A stretch of DNA of 48,880 bases, from positions 1 through 48,880 of the forward strand of contig CAMHNQ010000017.1 of NCBI GenBank assembly GCA_946186495.1, read 5' to 3'. Source of the DNA: an uncultured Bacteroidales bacterium. GTDB lineage: Bacteria; Bacteroidota; Bacteroidia; Bacteroidales; WCHB1-69. The position numbers and the translations under genes were made by a program. The notes below the pieces were generated by a model. The model had not been told where the DNA came from and ran no database searches. It saw nothing but the letters and a program-made list of their open reading frames with translations. Numbering within the stretch: the first letter of the stretch is position 1; every line of letters starts with the position of its first letter. Of this stretch, positions 40,207-48,107 are shown one piece after another.

Positions 40207-41370
40207 ATGAAAAAGCATATTATGGCAATTATGGTTTTTACGGCTGTTTTGAATGCCGGAATAGATGCAAACGCACAAAACAAGGGAAATCAACATAACG
40301 CGGTATTAGACAATATCGCCACACGGACATCCGTGCGCAGCTATTTGGACAAGCCCGTGGATGCGGCGGTGATCGAGCAGTTGCTGCGGGCGGGTATGGC
40401 GGCCCCCTCCGCCGTGAACCGTCAGCCGTGGCATTTCGTGGTCGTCACCGACAAGGCGCAGCTGAAAGAGCTGGCCAAGGCCAACCCTTACGCGGGCATG
40501 GCTGCGAAAGCACCCCTTGCCATCGTGGTGTGCGGCGACTTGAAGAAAGCTCTCAACGGCGATGCCCGCGAGTTCTGGGTACAGGATTGCTCCGCCGCCA
40601 CGGAGAACATCTTGTTGGCTGCCAATGCGTTGGGACTCGGTGCCGTTTGGACAGGAACCTACCCTGATCAGAATCGTTGCAAGGATGTCTCCGCCATCCT
40701 GAAGTTGCCCGAAACCCTCATCCCGCTCAACACCATCGTCATTGGCTACCCCGCCGGCGAGAACAAACCCAAAGACAAATGGAAACCCGAAAATATCTCC
40801 TATAACACGTATGGCGGCAAACAGCCCGAGGTCGAGAATCGTCCGATCCAAGAGTCTGATTTCGTGGAATTTGACTACACAGAATCGGCAAACATCAACC
40901 CGTTTGTATGGTTCAAGGGCAACGGGCTTCTGTTGGCTTCCGGCGACGTGCGCAGTCACAATGCGATGACCATCGGCTGGGGCGCGTTGGGCAACATTTG
41001 GCAGCACAACCTCAGCACCATTACCGTGTATGTGGCACCCGCCCGCTATACTTACGAGTTCATGGAGCGTTATCAGTACTTCACCGTGATGGTCTTCGAC
41101 GAGGATCGCAAAGACGTGCTCGAGTACATGGGTACGCACAGCGGCCGCGACGGCGACAAGGGAGCGGCATTGGGTTTGCATGTGGCTTACACTGAGCACG
41201 GTACGCCCTATTACTTGGAGGCTCGTGAAGTGTATGAATGCGAAATCATGTACCGTGGCCCGTTTGATCAAAGAGGTTTTGAAGAGATCCCGCGCAAGCG
41301 TTACGAGAACTTCCCTGCAGGCGTTCATCACGAGTATATCGGGAAGATTGTGAGTGCGAGAAGAAGGTAG
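40207..41370 (+). CDS. Exported nitroreductase fused to flavin-reductase-like domain
   Basis: 387 aa. A signal-like N-terminus (MAIMVFTAVLNAGIDANAQ) precedes two flavin domains. Residues about 30-200 are nitroreductase-like: RTSVRSYLDKPVD, LLRAGMAAPSAVNRQPWHFVVV, DCSAATENILLAANALGLGAVWTG and VIGYPAGENKP. Residues about 225-387 match flavin-reductase-like FMN-binding split barrels: NPFVWFKGNGLLLASGD, NAMTIGWGALGNIW, YVAPARYTYEFMERYQYFTVMVFDE, THSGRDGDKGAALGL and HHEYIGKIV. Both FMN sites appear intact. The reaction is unknown; the fusion suggests flavin transfer or electron relay. Export is inferred from the N-terminus and is odd for flavoenzymes unless they are exported folded or loaded in the periplasm. 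Ends 4 bp before the next gene. Confidence 0.85.
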   Translation: MKKHIMAIMVFTAVLNAGIDANAQNKGNQHNAVLDNIATRTSVRSYLDKPVDAAVIEQLLRAGMAAPSAVNRQPWHFVVVTDKAQLKELAKANPYAGMAAKAPLAIVVCGDLKKALNGDAREFWVQDCSAATENILLAANALGLGAVWTGTYPDQNRCKDVSAILKLPETLIPLNTIVIGYPAGENKPKDKWKPENISYNTYGGKQPEVENRPIQESDFVEFDYTESANINPFVWFKGNGLLLASGDVRSHNAMTIGWGALGNIWQHNLSTITVYVAPARYTYEFMERYQYFTVMVFDEDRKDVLEYMGTHSGRDGDKGAALGLHVAYTEHGTPYYLEAREVYECEIMYRGPFDQRGFEEIPRKRYENFPAGVHHEYIGKIVSARRR

Positions 41371-41374
41371 GGAT

Positions 41375-42733
41375 ATGAAAAAAAATGTCCTCACCGCAAT
41401 CCTCCTGCTCCCGCTCCTCGCGTGGGCGCAGTACGACACCCCCACACTCTCGGCTGTGGTACGTGTCGATGCGTTCGTGCCTGTGCCGAAATTGTCGGAA
41501 GACTTCCTATTGAACGGAGATGTGGCGTGCGTTGTATATTTGTCCGAAACGCCCAATGTTATAAGGACTTACCCATGGAGTTGCTTTGAAAAGAAGCATC
41601 GCATTCAAGATGTTATCACAGATGAACGATGGGAATACGAGTATGATACAACAGGAAAATTGCAACGGATGCATTCCCAGTACACTATGCGCGGAGACTA
41701 TTTCATCCACGATATGAGTAAACCATTCAAGAAGAAGAACGAAAAAGTATATTCGGATTACTATCATGGTGAAAAGAATGTGTCTTTCCAGGGCGGCTGC
41801 ATCATCACTTACACGGAATATATCCCAAACCATACTAATGACACCACATTGTTAAGATATAATCTTGATGGGAACTTGGTTTATCTTTACAAGAGCAAAA
41901 ATTCCCATTCTCAACAATGGCATCTGTTTTACGATTCTCTCAACCGACTGGTCTATGTGGACGAATGGAACCCTGACTCAAATTACAAAAACCTTCCCCA
42001 AAGTGTCTATGCCTTCCAGTACGATTCCGACCATTGCACAGCGGTTCTGGCAGACAAGCCCACCTGTTCCCCGAAAGGCGATTTGCGGCGGCTGCACTAC
42101 CATACCCATTCGGACAATTCCACAACACTGCACGTCACTTGGTGCGACAAATCGTGTGGCAGCGACAGTCTGGATTACATCCTACTGCATAATAATCCGG
42201 CAGATTATCTGGAGACGTTTTTCGATAATCGCTTGGCAAAATGTGAAGAACGGGACCGGTTCGCGGGTAACCCCCCATCTATTTACGAATTATTCGGATT
42301 GCCCGAACGCTTCCTCACTCCAGGAGAATACACTTTTGACCCGAACGACCGGCTAATAGCATATTCTGTTGATATACAGATGCATGGACAAACCGAGGCG
42401 GCCATTTTATATGATACCTGCGGCAGAATCGTGGAAATGCGGGCAGATACAGGCACCTTGTTGGACGGGGTCGGTTTAATTCCAACCCAAAGGTGTACAT
42501 ACGTGGGATACAAATACGACGACCATAACAACATAGTGGAAATTCATTGTAATGGATTAGACGAACGCCGCGACACCGTCTCAAATACTCTTTCCTATCG
42601 CTATACATACGATGCCCATGGCAACTGGATCCGCCGCGAAACTTATTACAAAGGGAAGAAATTGGGAGTTGATAAACGCGAGATCACCTATTATTCAGAG
42701 TTAGCTGGAGATAAAAAGGTGAAAAAGAAGTGA
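41375..42733 (+). CDS. Secreted protein with YD-like repeats
   Basis: 452 aa from the ATG at 41375, 4 bp after the flavoprotein gene; the upstream in-frame ATG at 41354 would overlap that gene. Signal peptide MKKNVLTAILLLPLLAWAQ is 17/19 identical to that of the gene at 45376. The mature part has Rhs/YD-like strands (WEYEYDTTGKLQRMHS, LLRYNLDGNLVYLY, LFYDSLNRLVYVDEW, YVGYKYDDHNNIVEI, YRYTYDAHGNWIRRE), which are of the YDANGN type. Beyond that no enzyme motif is visible. It is GC-rich only in the signal-peptide region and more AT-rich afterwards. Function unknown; the first of four secreted proteins in a row. Confidence 0.75.
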   Translation: MKKNVLTAILLLPLLAWAQYDTPTLSAVVRVDAFVPVPKLSEDFLLNGDVACVVYLSETPNVIRTYPWSCFEKKHRIQDVITDERWEYEYDTTGKLQRMHSQYTMRGDYFIHDMSKPFKKKNEKVYSDYYHGEKNVSFQGGCIITYTEYIPNHTNDTTLLRYNLDGNLVYLYKSKNSHSQQWHLFYDSLNRLVYVDEWNPDSNYKNLPQSVYAFQYDSDHCTAVLADKPTCSPKGDLRRLHYHTHSDNSTTLHVTWCDKSCGSDSLDYILLHNNPADYLETFFDNRLAKCEERDRFAGNPPSIYELFGLPERFLTPGEYTFDPNDRLIAYSVDIQMHGQTEAAILYDTCGRIVEMRADTGTLLDGVGLIPTQRCTYVGYKYDDHNNIVEIHCNGLDERRDTVSNTLSYRYTYDAHGNWIRRETYYKGKKLGVDKREITYYSELAGDKKVKKK

Positions 42734-42736
42734 TTT

Positions 42737-42800
42737 CTCCCGCAGAACTCGCTGATTAAAGCAGATTTATACGTGCAGACACGTGTGATACGCGGAGATA
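42737..42800 (+). repeat. Intergenic repeat A, copy 1
   Basis: Begins CTCCCGCAGAACTCGCTGAT and ends ATACGCGGAGATA. It is a close but imperfect copy of 43379-43440. Internal degenerate words (GCAGA, GCTGAT, GCAGAT, GTGCAGAC, GCGGAGAT) recur about every 10-11 bp. It follows directly after a stop codon. Confidence 0.75.
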
Positions 42801-42853
42801 AAAAATTTCAACCCAACTGCAACCTTTCAACTTTTTTGCATCATAATAGTATA
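42801..42853 (+). promoter_or_regulatory. Repeat B copy 1: ECF-sigma-like promoter
   Basis: Nearly identical to 45310-45362. TGCAACC (42818-42824) is followed 13 bases later by GCATCA (42838-42843), a spacing and sequence that recall ECF-sigma promoters (AAC-type -35 and CGTC/GCATC-type -10). The ATG of the next gene is at 42873, about 30 bases downstream. This element directly follows repeat A. Regulatory role is inferred. Confidence 0.45.
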
Positions 42854-42872
42854 AACCCAAATAATTCTTGAT

Positions 42873-43370
42873 ATGAAAAAAATTGCCGTTATCCTTTTCA
42901 GCCTGCTCCTCGCGCAAGGCGTGAGTGCACAGAACATAACATTCACCGTTCCGGAAATCCCGGGAGAAATCGAAAAGTCCGAGTATGCCAACTACACACT
43001 TCCCGCCATGGACTGCATCGAATGGCTAAAAACACATTCCCCGAACGACCCTCACCGGAAGAGAGTGTCGGAGTTTGCGGTCTGGTGGCTCGTTGGTACT
43101 CCCGATGTGCGCATTGAGATTAACGCAGCAGCGGCAGAATTTGAGAACAGGAACCTGCTGATTCTGCTACTCGGGGGCTGGGCACAATACGCCATTCAGT
43201 ACAAAAGCGATGACCAGCTGGATGGTTGTCTCGCTGGAATGAACACCGCCCTCAATTACTACGTGAAGTACAAGAAAGAGCTTGGAAGAGACAAGGGTGC
43301 GGAGAAATTCCTCAAAATGCGCGAAAAAGGAACACTAAAGTCCTATTTGGAGGAGTTGATGCCGAAATAA
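42873..43370 (+). CDS. Secreted hypothetical protein
   Basis: 165 aa. Signal peptide MKKIAVILFSLLLAQGVSAQ. The mature protein is helical after a short strand start (NITFTVPEIPGEIEKSEY), with MDCIEWLKTHSPNDPHRKRVSEFAVWWLVGTPDVRIEINA, a hydrophobic NLLILLLGGWAQYAIQY helix and a terminal coiled segment. No family recognised. It has repeat B as its probable promoter and repeat A copy 2 directly after its stop. Likely in the same regulon as the WG-repeat protein at 45376. Confidence 0.75.
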   Translation: MKKIAVILFSLLLAQGVSAQNITFTVPEIPGEIEKSEYANYTLPAMDCIEWLKTHSPNDPHRKRVSEFAVWWLVGTPDVRIEINAAAAEFENRNLLILLLGGWAQYAIQYKSDDQLDGCLAGMNTALNYYVKYKKELGRDKGAEKFLKMREKGTLKSYLEELMPK

Positions 43371-43378
43371 GCCATTTT

Positions 43379-43440
43379 CCCGCAGAACTCGCAGACTTAC
43401 GTAGATTTATACGTGCAGATACTGTGTGATACGCGGAGAT
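43379..43440 (+). repeat. Intergenic repeat A, copy 2
   Basis: Imperfect copy of 42737-42800 (same CCCGCAGAACTCGC start and TACGCGGAGAT end, with scattered changes and small indels). Like copy 1, it begins a few bases after a stop codon. Spacer 43441-43484 also has TTACGAAAAA twice. Confidence 0.75.
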
Positions 43441-43484
43441 ATTATTAAGATTACGAAAAAGTTCGTTACGAAAAAATACGTAAT

Positions 43485-45293
43485 ATGGAAAGGGGATTAA
43501 TTTTAGGCAAAAAAAGCACTGTCGTTTTATTCACTTTAACCCTCCTGCTCCCAATTTTGGCATGGGCGCAGACAAAACCGACAGCGCCGCTGCCGCCCGA
43601 AGAGAGCAAGGCACGGCTGCAGCAGCTCGGAGATTCCTTGGGGAGATACGACGGCTTTGAAAACTTCGACCGCCACGGCTGGATGGTGGTGGAAAAAGTG
43701 ACGAAAACCAATCATCGCACCTATTCGTCTGCTTATGGAATCATTAACGACAAAGGGCAGACCGTGTTGCCGTGCGAATACTACTGTATCCGTTTTCAAA
43801 AGCATTCCGACCTGATCATGGTGGCGAAGAACAGTCATTCGGCAGGCTTCATGAACCGGCAGCTGCAATGGGTGATACCGCCAAAACTCGAAGCAGAAGA
43901 CTGGTGCTCCATGGAGTGTGACGACTATTTCCAATATGGGATGTTGGTGACGTCTGACCTAACTCAGAAGTATGGCGTTGTGGATTCTACAGGTCGCGAG
44001 ATACTGCCCTGCCAATACAATTGGGTGGAAATTGCCGGACAAAATCTGCTTTTGACCTATTATGAAAATCGTTACGGAGCACTCAACAGGCGCCGCCACA
44101 TTATAATCCCGTTTGTATATGAACATCTGCATTTTCTTGGAGACCAGTATATTGAAGCGAAAAAACAAGGCTTATATGGGGTAATCACAACCTCTGGACA
44201 GGAAATCCTTCCTTTTGTATATGAACAGATTTGGAATTATGAGAAAGGACTTTTTGCTGTGAAACAAAATGGCAAATGGGGAGTGGTGGATTCGTTGAAT
44301 AATATAATTATTCCATTCATGCCAGCACAAAACATACATATTGTCAGTAAGTTAGATATGTTTGAGTTGTTGCAGGAGAACGGCAGACGACAATTGCTCG
44401 ACAAAAATGGCAAAGTGTTAGTTCCCTCATACGAATACAGTATTCCGGGTATCTCTGGCAAACAAATTGCGGTTTGGGGTGAAAACACGTCCACACAAGA
44501 CCACTTGTTTTGCAAAATATATGACCGCAATGGCAAAATGGTAGATGCTTACAACAACATCGAGTTTGTCGGTTCCAAATGGGTGAATGACAAAACCATG
44601 ATCCCCGTAAACCGCAATGGCAAATGGGGATTCGTCAACCGCGACTTTCAACTGGTTGTACCGTGCCTGTATGACAGCCCTGTAAGCGGCGATTACGGCT
44701 ACGGTTACGCCACCTCCACAGCCACCGATCTTCCTTTGGTTCTTTTTGACGAGCAGGGCGAACCGCTAATAAAAGGCCCTTACCAATGGATTTGTCCTTC
44801 CGTGAACGGCTGGTTTCAGGTCGAGTCCTATCCTATATCTCCCATATACTTGGAAGGCTTGATAGGTTTCATTGACCGTTACGGCAACAGCACTTTTACA
44901 GAAAGGGATCTACTTCAAATAAAAGGATCATATGAGGAATTGTTTGAGAATGAAGAGAATTTGGTCCCGTTGTCAGAGACTTGGCCCGAATTTCCCGGCG
45001 GTCCTGATTCCCTGAACGCCTATCTCGCGAAAACGATACAGTATCCTCAGGATGCCCGCGACAACGGTATCTCCGGTACAGTGCTCGCCGAATTTACGGT
45101 GGAGAAGGACGGGCAGGTCGGGCAAGTCACCATCAAAGTGCCACTCTTCCCTTCCTGCGACGAAGAGGTGGTTCGCGTCCTCCAACAGATGCCTAAATGG
45201 AAGCCCGCCACAAATCAGGGATTGCCCGTCCGCAGCTTCATGCAGGTGCCTGTCACGTTCCGAGGCGACAAAGAAGCGGATGCGGACAAGTAA
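43485..45293 (+). CDS. Secreted WG-repeat protein with TonB C-terminal domain
   Basis: 602 aa. Signal peptide ends LLPILAWAQ, sharing its end with the neighbours. A proline-rich start (TKPTAPLPPEESKARLQQLGDSL) leads into about six WG-type repeats: YGIINDKGQTVLPCEY, YGVVDSTGREILPCQY, YGALNRRRHIIIPFVY, YGVITTSGQEILPFVY, WGVVDSLNNIIIPFMP and WGFVNRDFQLVVPCLY, ending with GFIDRYGNSTFTE. Residues about 500-595 form a TonB C-terminal domain (FPGGPDSLNAYLAKTIQYP, NGISGTVLAEFTVEKDGQV, VPLFPSCDEEVVR, MPKWKPATNQGLPV). Unlike true TonB it has a cleavable signal peptide instead of a membrane anchor, so it cannot couple to ExbBD in the usual way. A short acidic tail follows. The paralog at 45376 lacks this domain. 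Confidence 0.88.
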   Translation: MERGLILGKKSTVVLFTLTLLLPILAWAQTKPTAPLPPEESKARLQQLGDSLGRYDGFENFDRHGWMVVEKVTKTNHRTYSSAYGIINDKGQTVLPCEYYCIRFQKHSDLIMVAKNSHSAGFMNRQLQWVIPPKLEAEDWCSMECDDYFQYGMLVTSDLTQKYGVVDSTGREILPCQYNWVEIAGQNLLLTYYENRYGALNRRRHIIIPFVYEHLHFLGDQYIEAKKQGLYGVITTSGQEILPFVYEQIWNYEKGLFAVKQNGKWGVVDSLNNIIIPFMPAQNIHIVSKLDMFELLQENGRRQLLDKNGKVLVPSYEYSIPGISGKQIAVWGENTSTQDHLFCKIYDRNGKMVDAYNNIEFVGSKWVNDKTMIPVNRNGKWGFVNRDFQLVVPCLYDSPVSGDYGYGYATSTATDLPLVLFDEQGEPLIKGPYQWICPSVNGWFQVESYPISPIYLEGLIGFIDRYGNSTFTERDLLQIKGSYEELFENEENLVPLSETWPEFPGGPDSLNAYLAKTIQYPQDARDNGISGTVLAEFTVEKDGQVGQVTIKVPLFPSCDEEVVRVLQQMPKWKPATNQGLPVRSFMQVPVTFRGDKEADADK

Positions 45294-45309
45294 TCATCCC
45301 ATTTACGCT

Positions 45310-45362
45310 AAAAATTTTCAACCCAACTGCAACCTTTTGACTTTTTTGCATCATAATCATAT
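45310..45362 (+). promoter_or_regulatory. Repeat B copy 2: ECF-sigma-like promoter
   Basis: Almost the same sequence as 42801-42853, differing mainly by one inserted base and two changes near TTTCAAC/TTTTGAC. TGCAACC is at 45328-45334 and GCATCA at 45348-45353. The ATG of the next gene is only about 23 bases further (45376). Confidence 0.45.
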
Positions 45363-45375
45363 AAGAGTTCCTAAT

Positions 45376-46821
45376 ATGAAAAAGAATGTCCTCATCGCAA
45401 TCCTTCTGCTTCCGTTCCTAGCGTGGGCGCAGACAAAACCTACTGCACCGCTGCCGCCCGAAGAGAGCAAAGCACGGCTGCAGCAGCTCGGAGATTCTCT
45501 CCGAAAATACGATTACTTCGATTACCTCGACCGCTATGGCTGGATAATCGTGTGCGTACGCTCGGACAACAATGCAAAGAAAGAATGGCCAAACCGTTTT
45601 GGTATTATTGACGATTATGGGAGACAGATTTTACCCTGCGAATACCGTGACATCCGTTTCCAAGAGCACTCCGACCTGATCTTCGTGATGAAAGATAGCC
45701 TTTTAGGCTTCATGAACCGGCAACTGGAATGGGTAATACCCCCGAAATATGACGGCAGGGTATGGTACGATGTGGAGGAGGTTGATGATGTTTTTGAGTA
45801 CGGGATGATCGTATTAACAGATATGGACGGGGAAGAGGGTGTGGTGGATTCGACTGGTCGCGAAATACTGCCCTGCCAGTATGACCGTGTGAGAATAGCC
45901 GGTCCGGACCTTTTTATCATTGAAAAAAGGAATGAAAAGGTTGCCGGTGCAGTCAACCATCACGGCGACACCGTGATACCTTTTGTCTATAATCTCCTGT
46001 ACTCTTACAACGATCATTATCTTGAAGCAGAAAGGCAAGACTTATACGGTGTGCTTTCTGTCACAGGACAGGAAATCGTCCCCTGCAAGTACGAAATGAT
46101 TTGGGGCTCGGATATGGGCTATTTCGCTGTACGTCAGGCAGGAAAGTGGGGCGTGGTGGATTCGACGAACAATGTGGTAGTCCCCTTCTTATACGAAGCA
46201 TCGTACCTGTGGTTTTTCCCAAAATCGGATATCATTGAACTCCTAATTCCAGGGAAAAATGATGACGATATGAACACTCAGGTACTGCTCAACAGAAATG
46301 GGAAAGTTCTGGTTTCTTCCTTTCACGAATTTATCCTAAGTGAATCCGGCGAACGCATTGCGATACTGAAACGCGATCAGGATTGGAACGCGACATGTGA
46401 AATCTACGACCGGCAGGGCAGGAAGGTGGATGCATTTGAAGGAATTGAGTATGAGGAGGAACTAATGCCCTACATCTCCATGATTCCTGTGAAGCGCAAC
46501 GGCAAGTGGGGTTTCGTCAACCGAGACTTTGATCTGATTGTGCCGTGCCAATATGAAACGCCGATATTTGGAGGAGATGGGTATGGAAATGTGAATACGG
46601 GTGACGGCCAAACCACCTTGATTGACGAACATGGCCGGTTAATCATCTCAGGACCATACGCTTATATCAGTTCGCCAAAGGTAAACGGTTGGTTTATGGT
46701 GGGGGGCTATCCGCCAGACTCCTGGAAGGGCCTCAGCGGTTTCATCGACCGCTACGGCAACAGCACCTTCACGGAGGAGGAGATGCAAAAGCTTCGGGAG
46801 TGGCATGAGAAGCGGAGATAA
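45376..46821 (+). CDS. Secreted WG-repeat protein (paralog without TonB domain)
   Basis: 481 aa from the ATG at 45376; the longer frame that opens at 45052 lies in the previous gene and is not used. Signal peptide MKKNVLIAILLLPFLAWAQ, then TKPTAPLPPEESKARLQQLGDSL, identical in this stretch to the 43485 protein. Six WG-type repeats align one to one with that protein: FGIIDDYGRQILPCEY, EGVVDSTGREILPCQY, AGAVNHHGDTVIPFVY, YGVLSVTGQEIVPCKY, WGVVDSTNNVVVPFLY and WGFVNRDFDLIVPCQY, ending GFIDRYGNSTFTE and a short helix. WG repeats are of unknown biochemical role and often surface-exposed. It probably arose by tandem duplication together with the promoter-like repeat B. Followed by the thrE-like gene 14 bp on. 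Confidence 0.88.
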   Translation: MKKNVLIAILLLPFLAWAQTKPTAPLPPEESKARLQQLGDSLRKYDYFDYLDRYGWIIVCVRSDNNAKKEWPNRFGIIDDYGRQILPCEYRDIRFQEHSDLIFVMKDSLLGFMNRQLEWVIPPKYDGRVWYDVEEVDDVFEYGMIVLTDMDGEEGVVDSTGREILPCQYDRVRIAGPDLFIIEKRNEKVAGAVNHHGDTVIPFVYNLLYSYNDHYLEAERQDLYGVLSVTGQEIVPCKYEMIWGSDMGYFAVRQAGKWGVVDSTNNVVVPFLYEASYLWFFPKSDIIELLIPGKNDDDMNTQVLLNRNGKVLVSSFHEFILSESGERIAILKRDQDWNATCEIYDRQGRKVDAFEGIEYEEELMPYISMIPVKRNGKWGFVNRDFDLIVPCQYETPIFGGDGYGNVNTGDGQTTLIDEHGRLIISGPYAYISSPKVNGWFMVGGYPPDSWKGLSGFIDRYGNSTFTEEEMQKLREWHEKRR

Positions 46822-46835
46822 AATTACGACAGACT

Positions 46836-48107
46836 ATGGACGACAACAGCAAAATCATGGACTTGGCCTACGAGGCCGGGGCAATCCTTTTGGAAAACGG
46901 GGCGGAGATCTCGCGGGTCGATGAGACCATGCGGCGCATCGCCGGCCACTATGGCGTGGAAGACGAGAGTTTCTTCGTGCTCAGCAACGGCATCATGGCC
47001 TCGGCAAAGGGGTTCGCGCGCACCAAGTTCATCCCCATCAAGGGGGCAAGCCTCGACAAGGTGGTGGCGGTGAACCAGCTATCCCGCGAAGTCGCCGAGG
47101 GCAAGTGCGACCTCAATCAGTTGGAACGGCGGCTTCGGCAGATCCGCAGCATGGAGGCGAAACCCGTATGGGAGCAGGTGGCTGCCTCCGCATTCGGCAG
47201 CGCAGCATTCTGCATCATCTTCGGGGGCGGTTATATGGACAGTGTGGCAGCATTCGTGGCCGGACTGGCCCTTTGGGTCTATATGCTCTTTGTCGGCTAC
47301 CGGCATCTGTCGCGCATCGCCGCCAACATCACGGGCGGTCTGTTGGCCACCGTACTCTGCGTGGTGATGTTCAGATTTGGCGTAGGCACGCATCTCAGCA
47401 ACATGATCATCGGGGCCATCATTCCGCTGATTCCCGGAGTACCCTTCACCAACGGCATCCGCGACCTGGCACACGAGGACTACATTGCCGGTGTCACGCG
47501 GCTGTTGGACGCATTGCTCACCTTCTTCTGCATCTCCATGGGGGTGGCGTTGGCATTTTTGTTGGACGCGGCCATTCACGGGGAGTTGCAGCATCTCGAA
47601 GCACTCACCGCCGCGCCAGAAACAGCCGGGATGTTCGTGCAGCTTGTGGCGGCATACGTAGGAACGGTGGCCTTCGCCGTACTCTTCGGCGTACCCCGAA
47701 AATACTACTTGGACAGCGGTTTGTGCGGTACGCTCGGCTGGCTGCTTTATCTGATACTCATGCACCACACGGAGATGTCCGCCACGATGGTGGTCTTTTT
47801 CGCCACGACGTTAGTCACCTTCACGGCCATGTCGATGGCCATCACCCGCAAATGCCCCATCACGGTCTATCTCATCTGCGGCATCTTCCCGTTGGTGCCG
47901 GGCGCGGGCATCTTCTGGACCACCTACAACATCGTCGCCAACCATATAGGACTGGCCCTGCAGAGCGGATTCGTCGCCTTGAAGGCCACCGTCGCCATCG
48001 CCTTCGGCATCATCTTGGTGGCGGAGCTGAACGGCAAGAACCGGATTGGACGGCTATTGACGCGAAAGAAAAATAAATCAGAGAAACGAAATAATTACGC
48101 AATATGA
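46836..48107 (+). CDS. thrE: Threonine/serine exporter-family membrane protein (ThrE/YjjP-YjjB fusion)
   Basis: 423 aa. An N-terminal cytosolic domain (about 1-110) with GAILLENGAEISRVDETMRRI and FFVLSNGIMASAKGF is typical of the YjjP/DUF1212 half. Then about ten membrane helices; MIIGAIIPLIPGVPFTNGIRDLAHEDYIAGVTRLLDALL is the signature loop of the first half and the second half (from about 265, VQLVAAYVGTVAFAVLFGVPRKYYLDSGLCGTLGWLLYLIL...CPITVYLICGIFPLVPGAGIFWTTY) is the YjjB/DUF3815 half. ThrE-type proteins export threonine and serine; YjjPB has also been linked to succinate export, so the substrate is uncertain. Overlaps the next gene by 4 nt. Confidence 0.9.
   Translation: MDDNSKIMDLAYEAGAILLENGAEISRVDETMRRIAGHYGVEDESFFVLSNGIMASAKGFARTKFIPIKGASLDKVVAVNQLSREVAEGKCDLNQLERRLRQIRSMEAKPVWEQVAASAFGSAAFCIIFGGGYMDSVAAFVAGLALWVYMLFVGYRHLSRIAANITGGLLATVLCVVMFRFGVGTHLSNMIIGAIIPLIPGVPFTNGIRDLAHEDYIAGVTRLLDALLTFFCISMGVALAFLLDAAIHGELQHLEALTAAPETAGMFVQLVAAYVGTVAFAVLFGVPRKYYLDSGLCGTLGWLLYLILMHHTEMSATMVVFFATTLVTFTAMSMAITRKCPITVYLICGIFPLVPGAGIFWTTYNIVANHIGLALQSGFVALKATVAIAFGIILVAELNGKNRIGRLLTRKKNKSEKRNNYAI

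Noticed and set aside
40306-41556. 416-codon minus-strand ORF
   Set aside because: Antisense to the nitroreductase fusion and the next gene's start; it crosses a gene boundary and has no recognisable domain.
45052-45375. N-terminal extension of the second WG-repeat protein
   Set aside because: It overlaps the previous gene out of frame; the signal peptide begins at the ATG at 45376.
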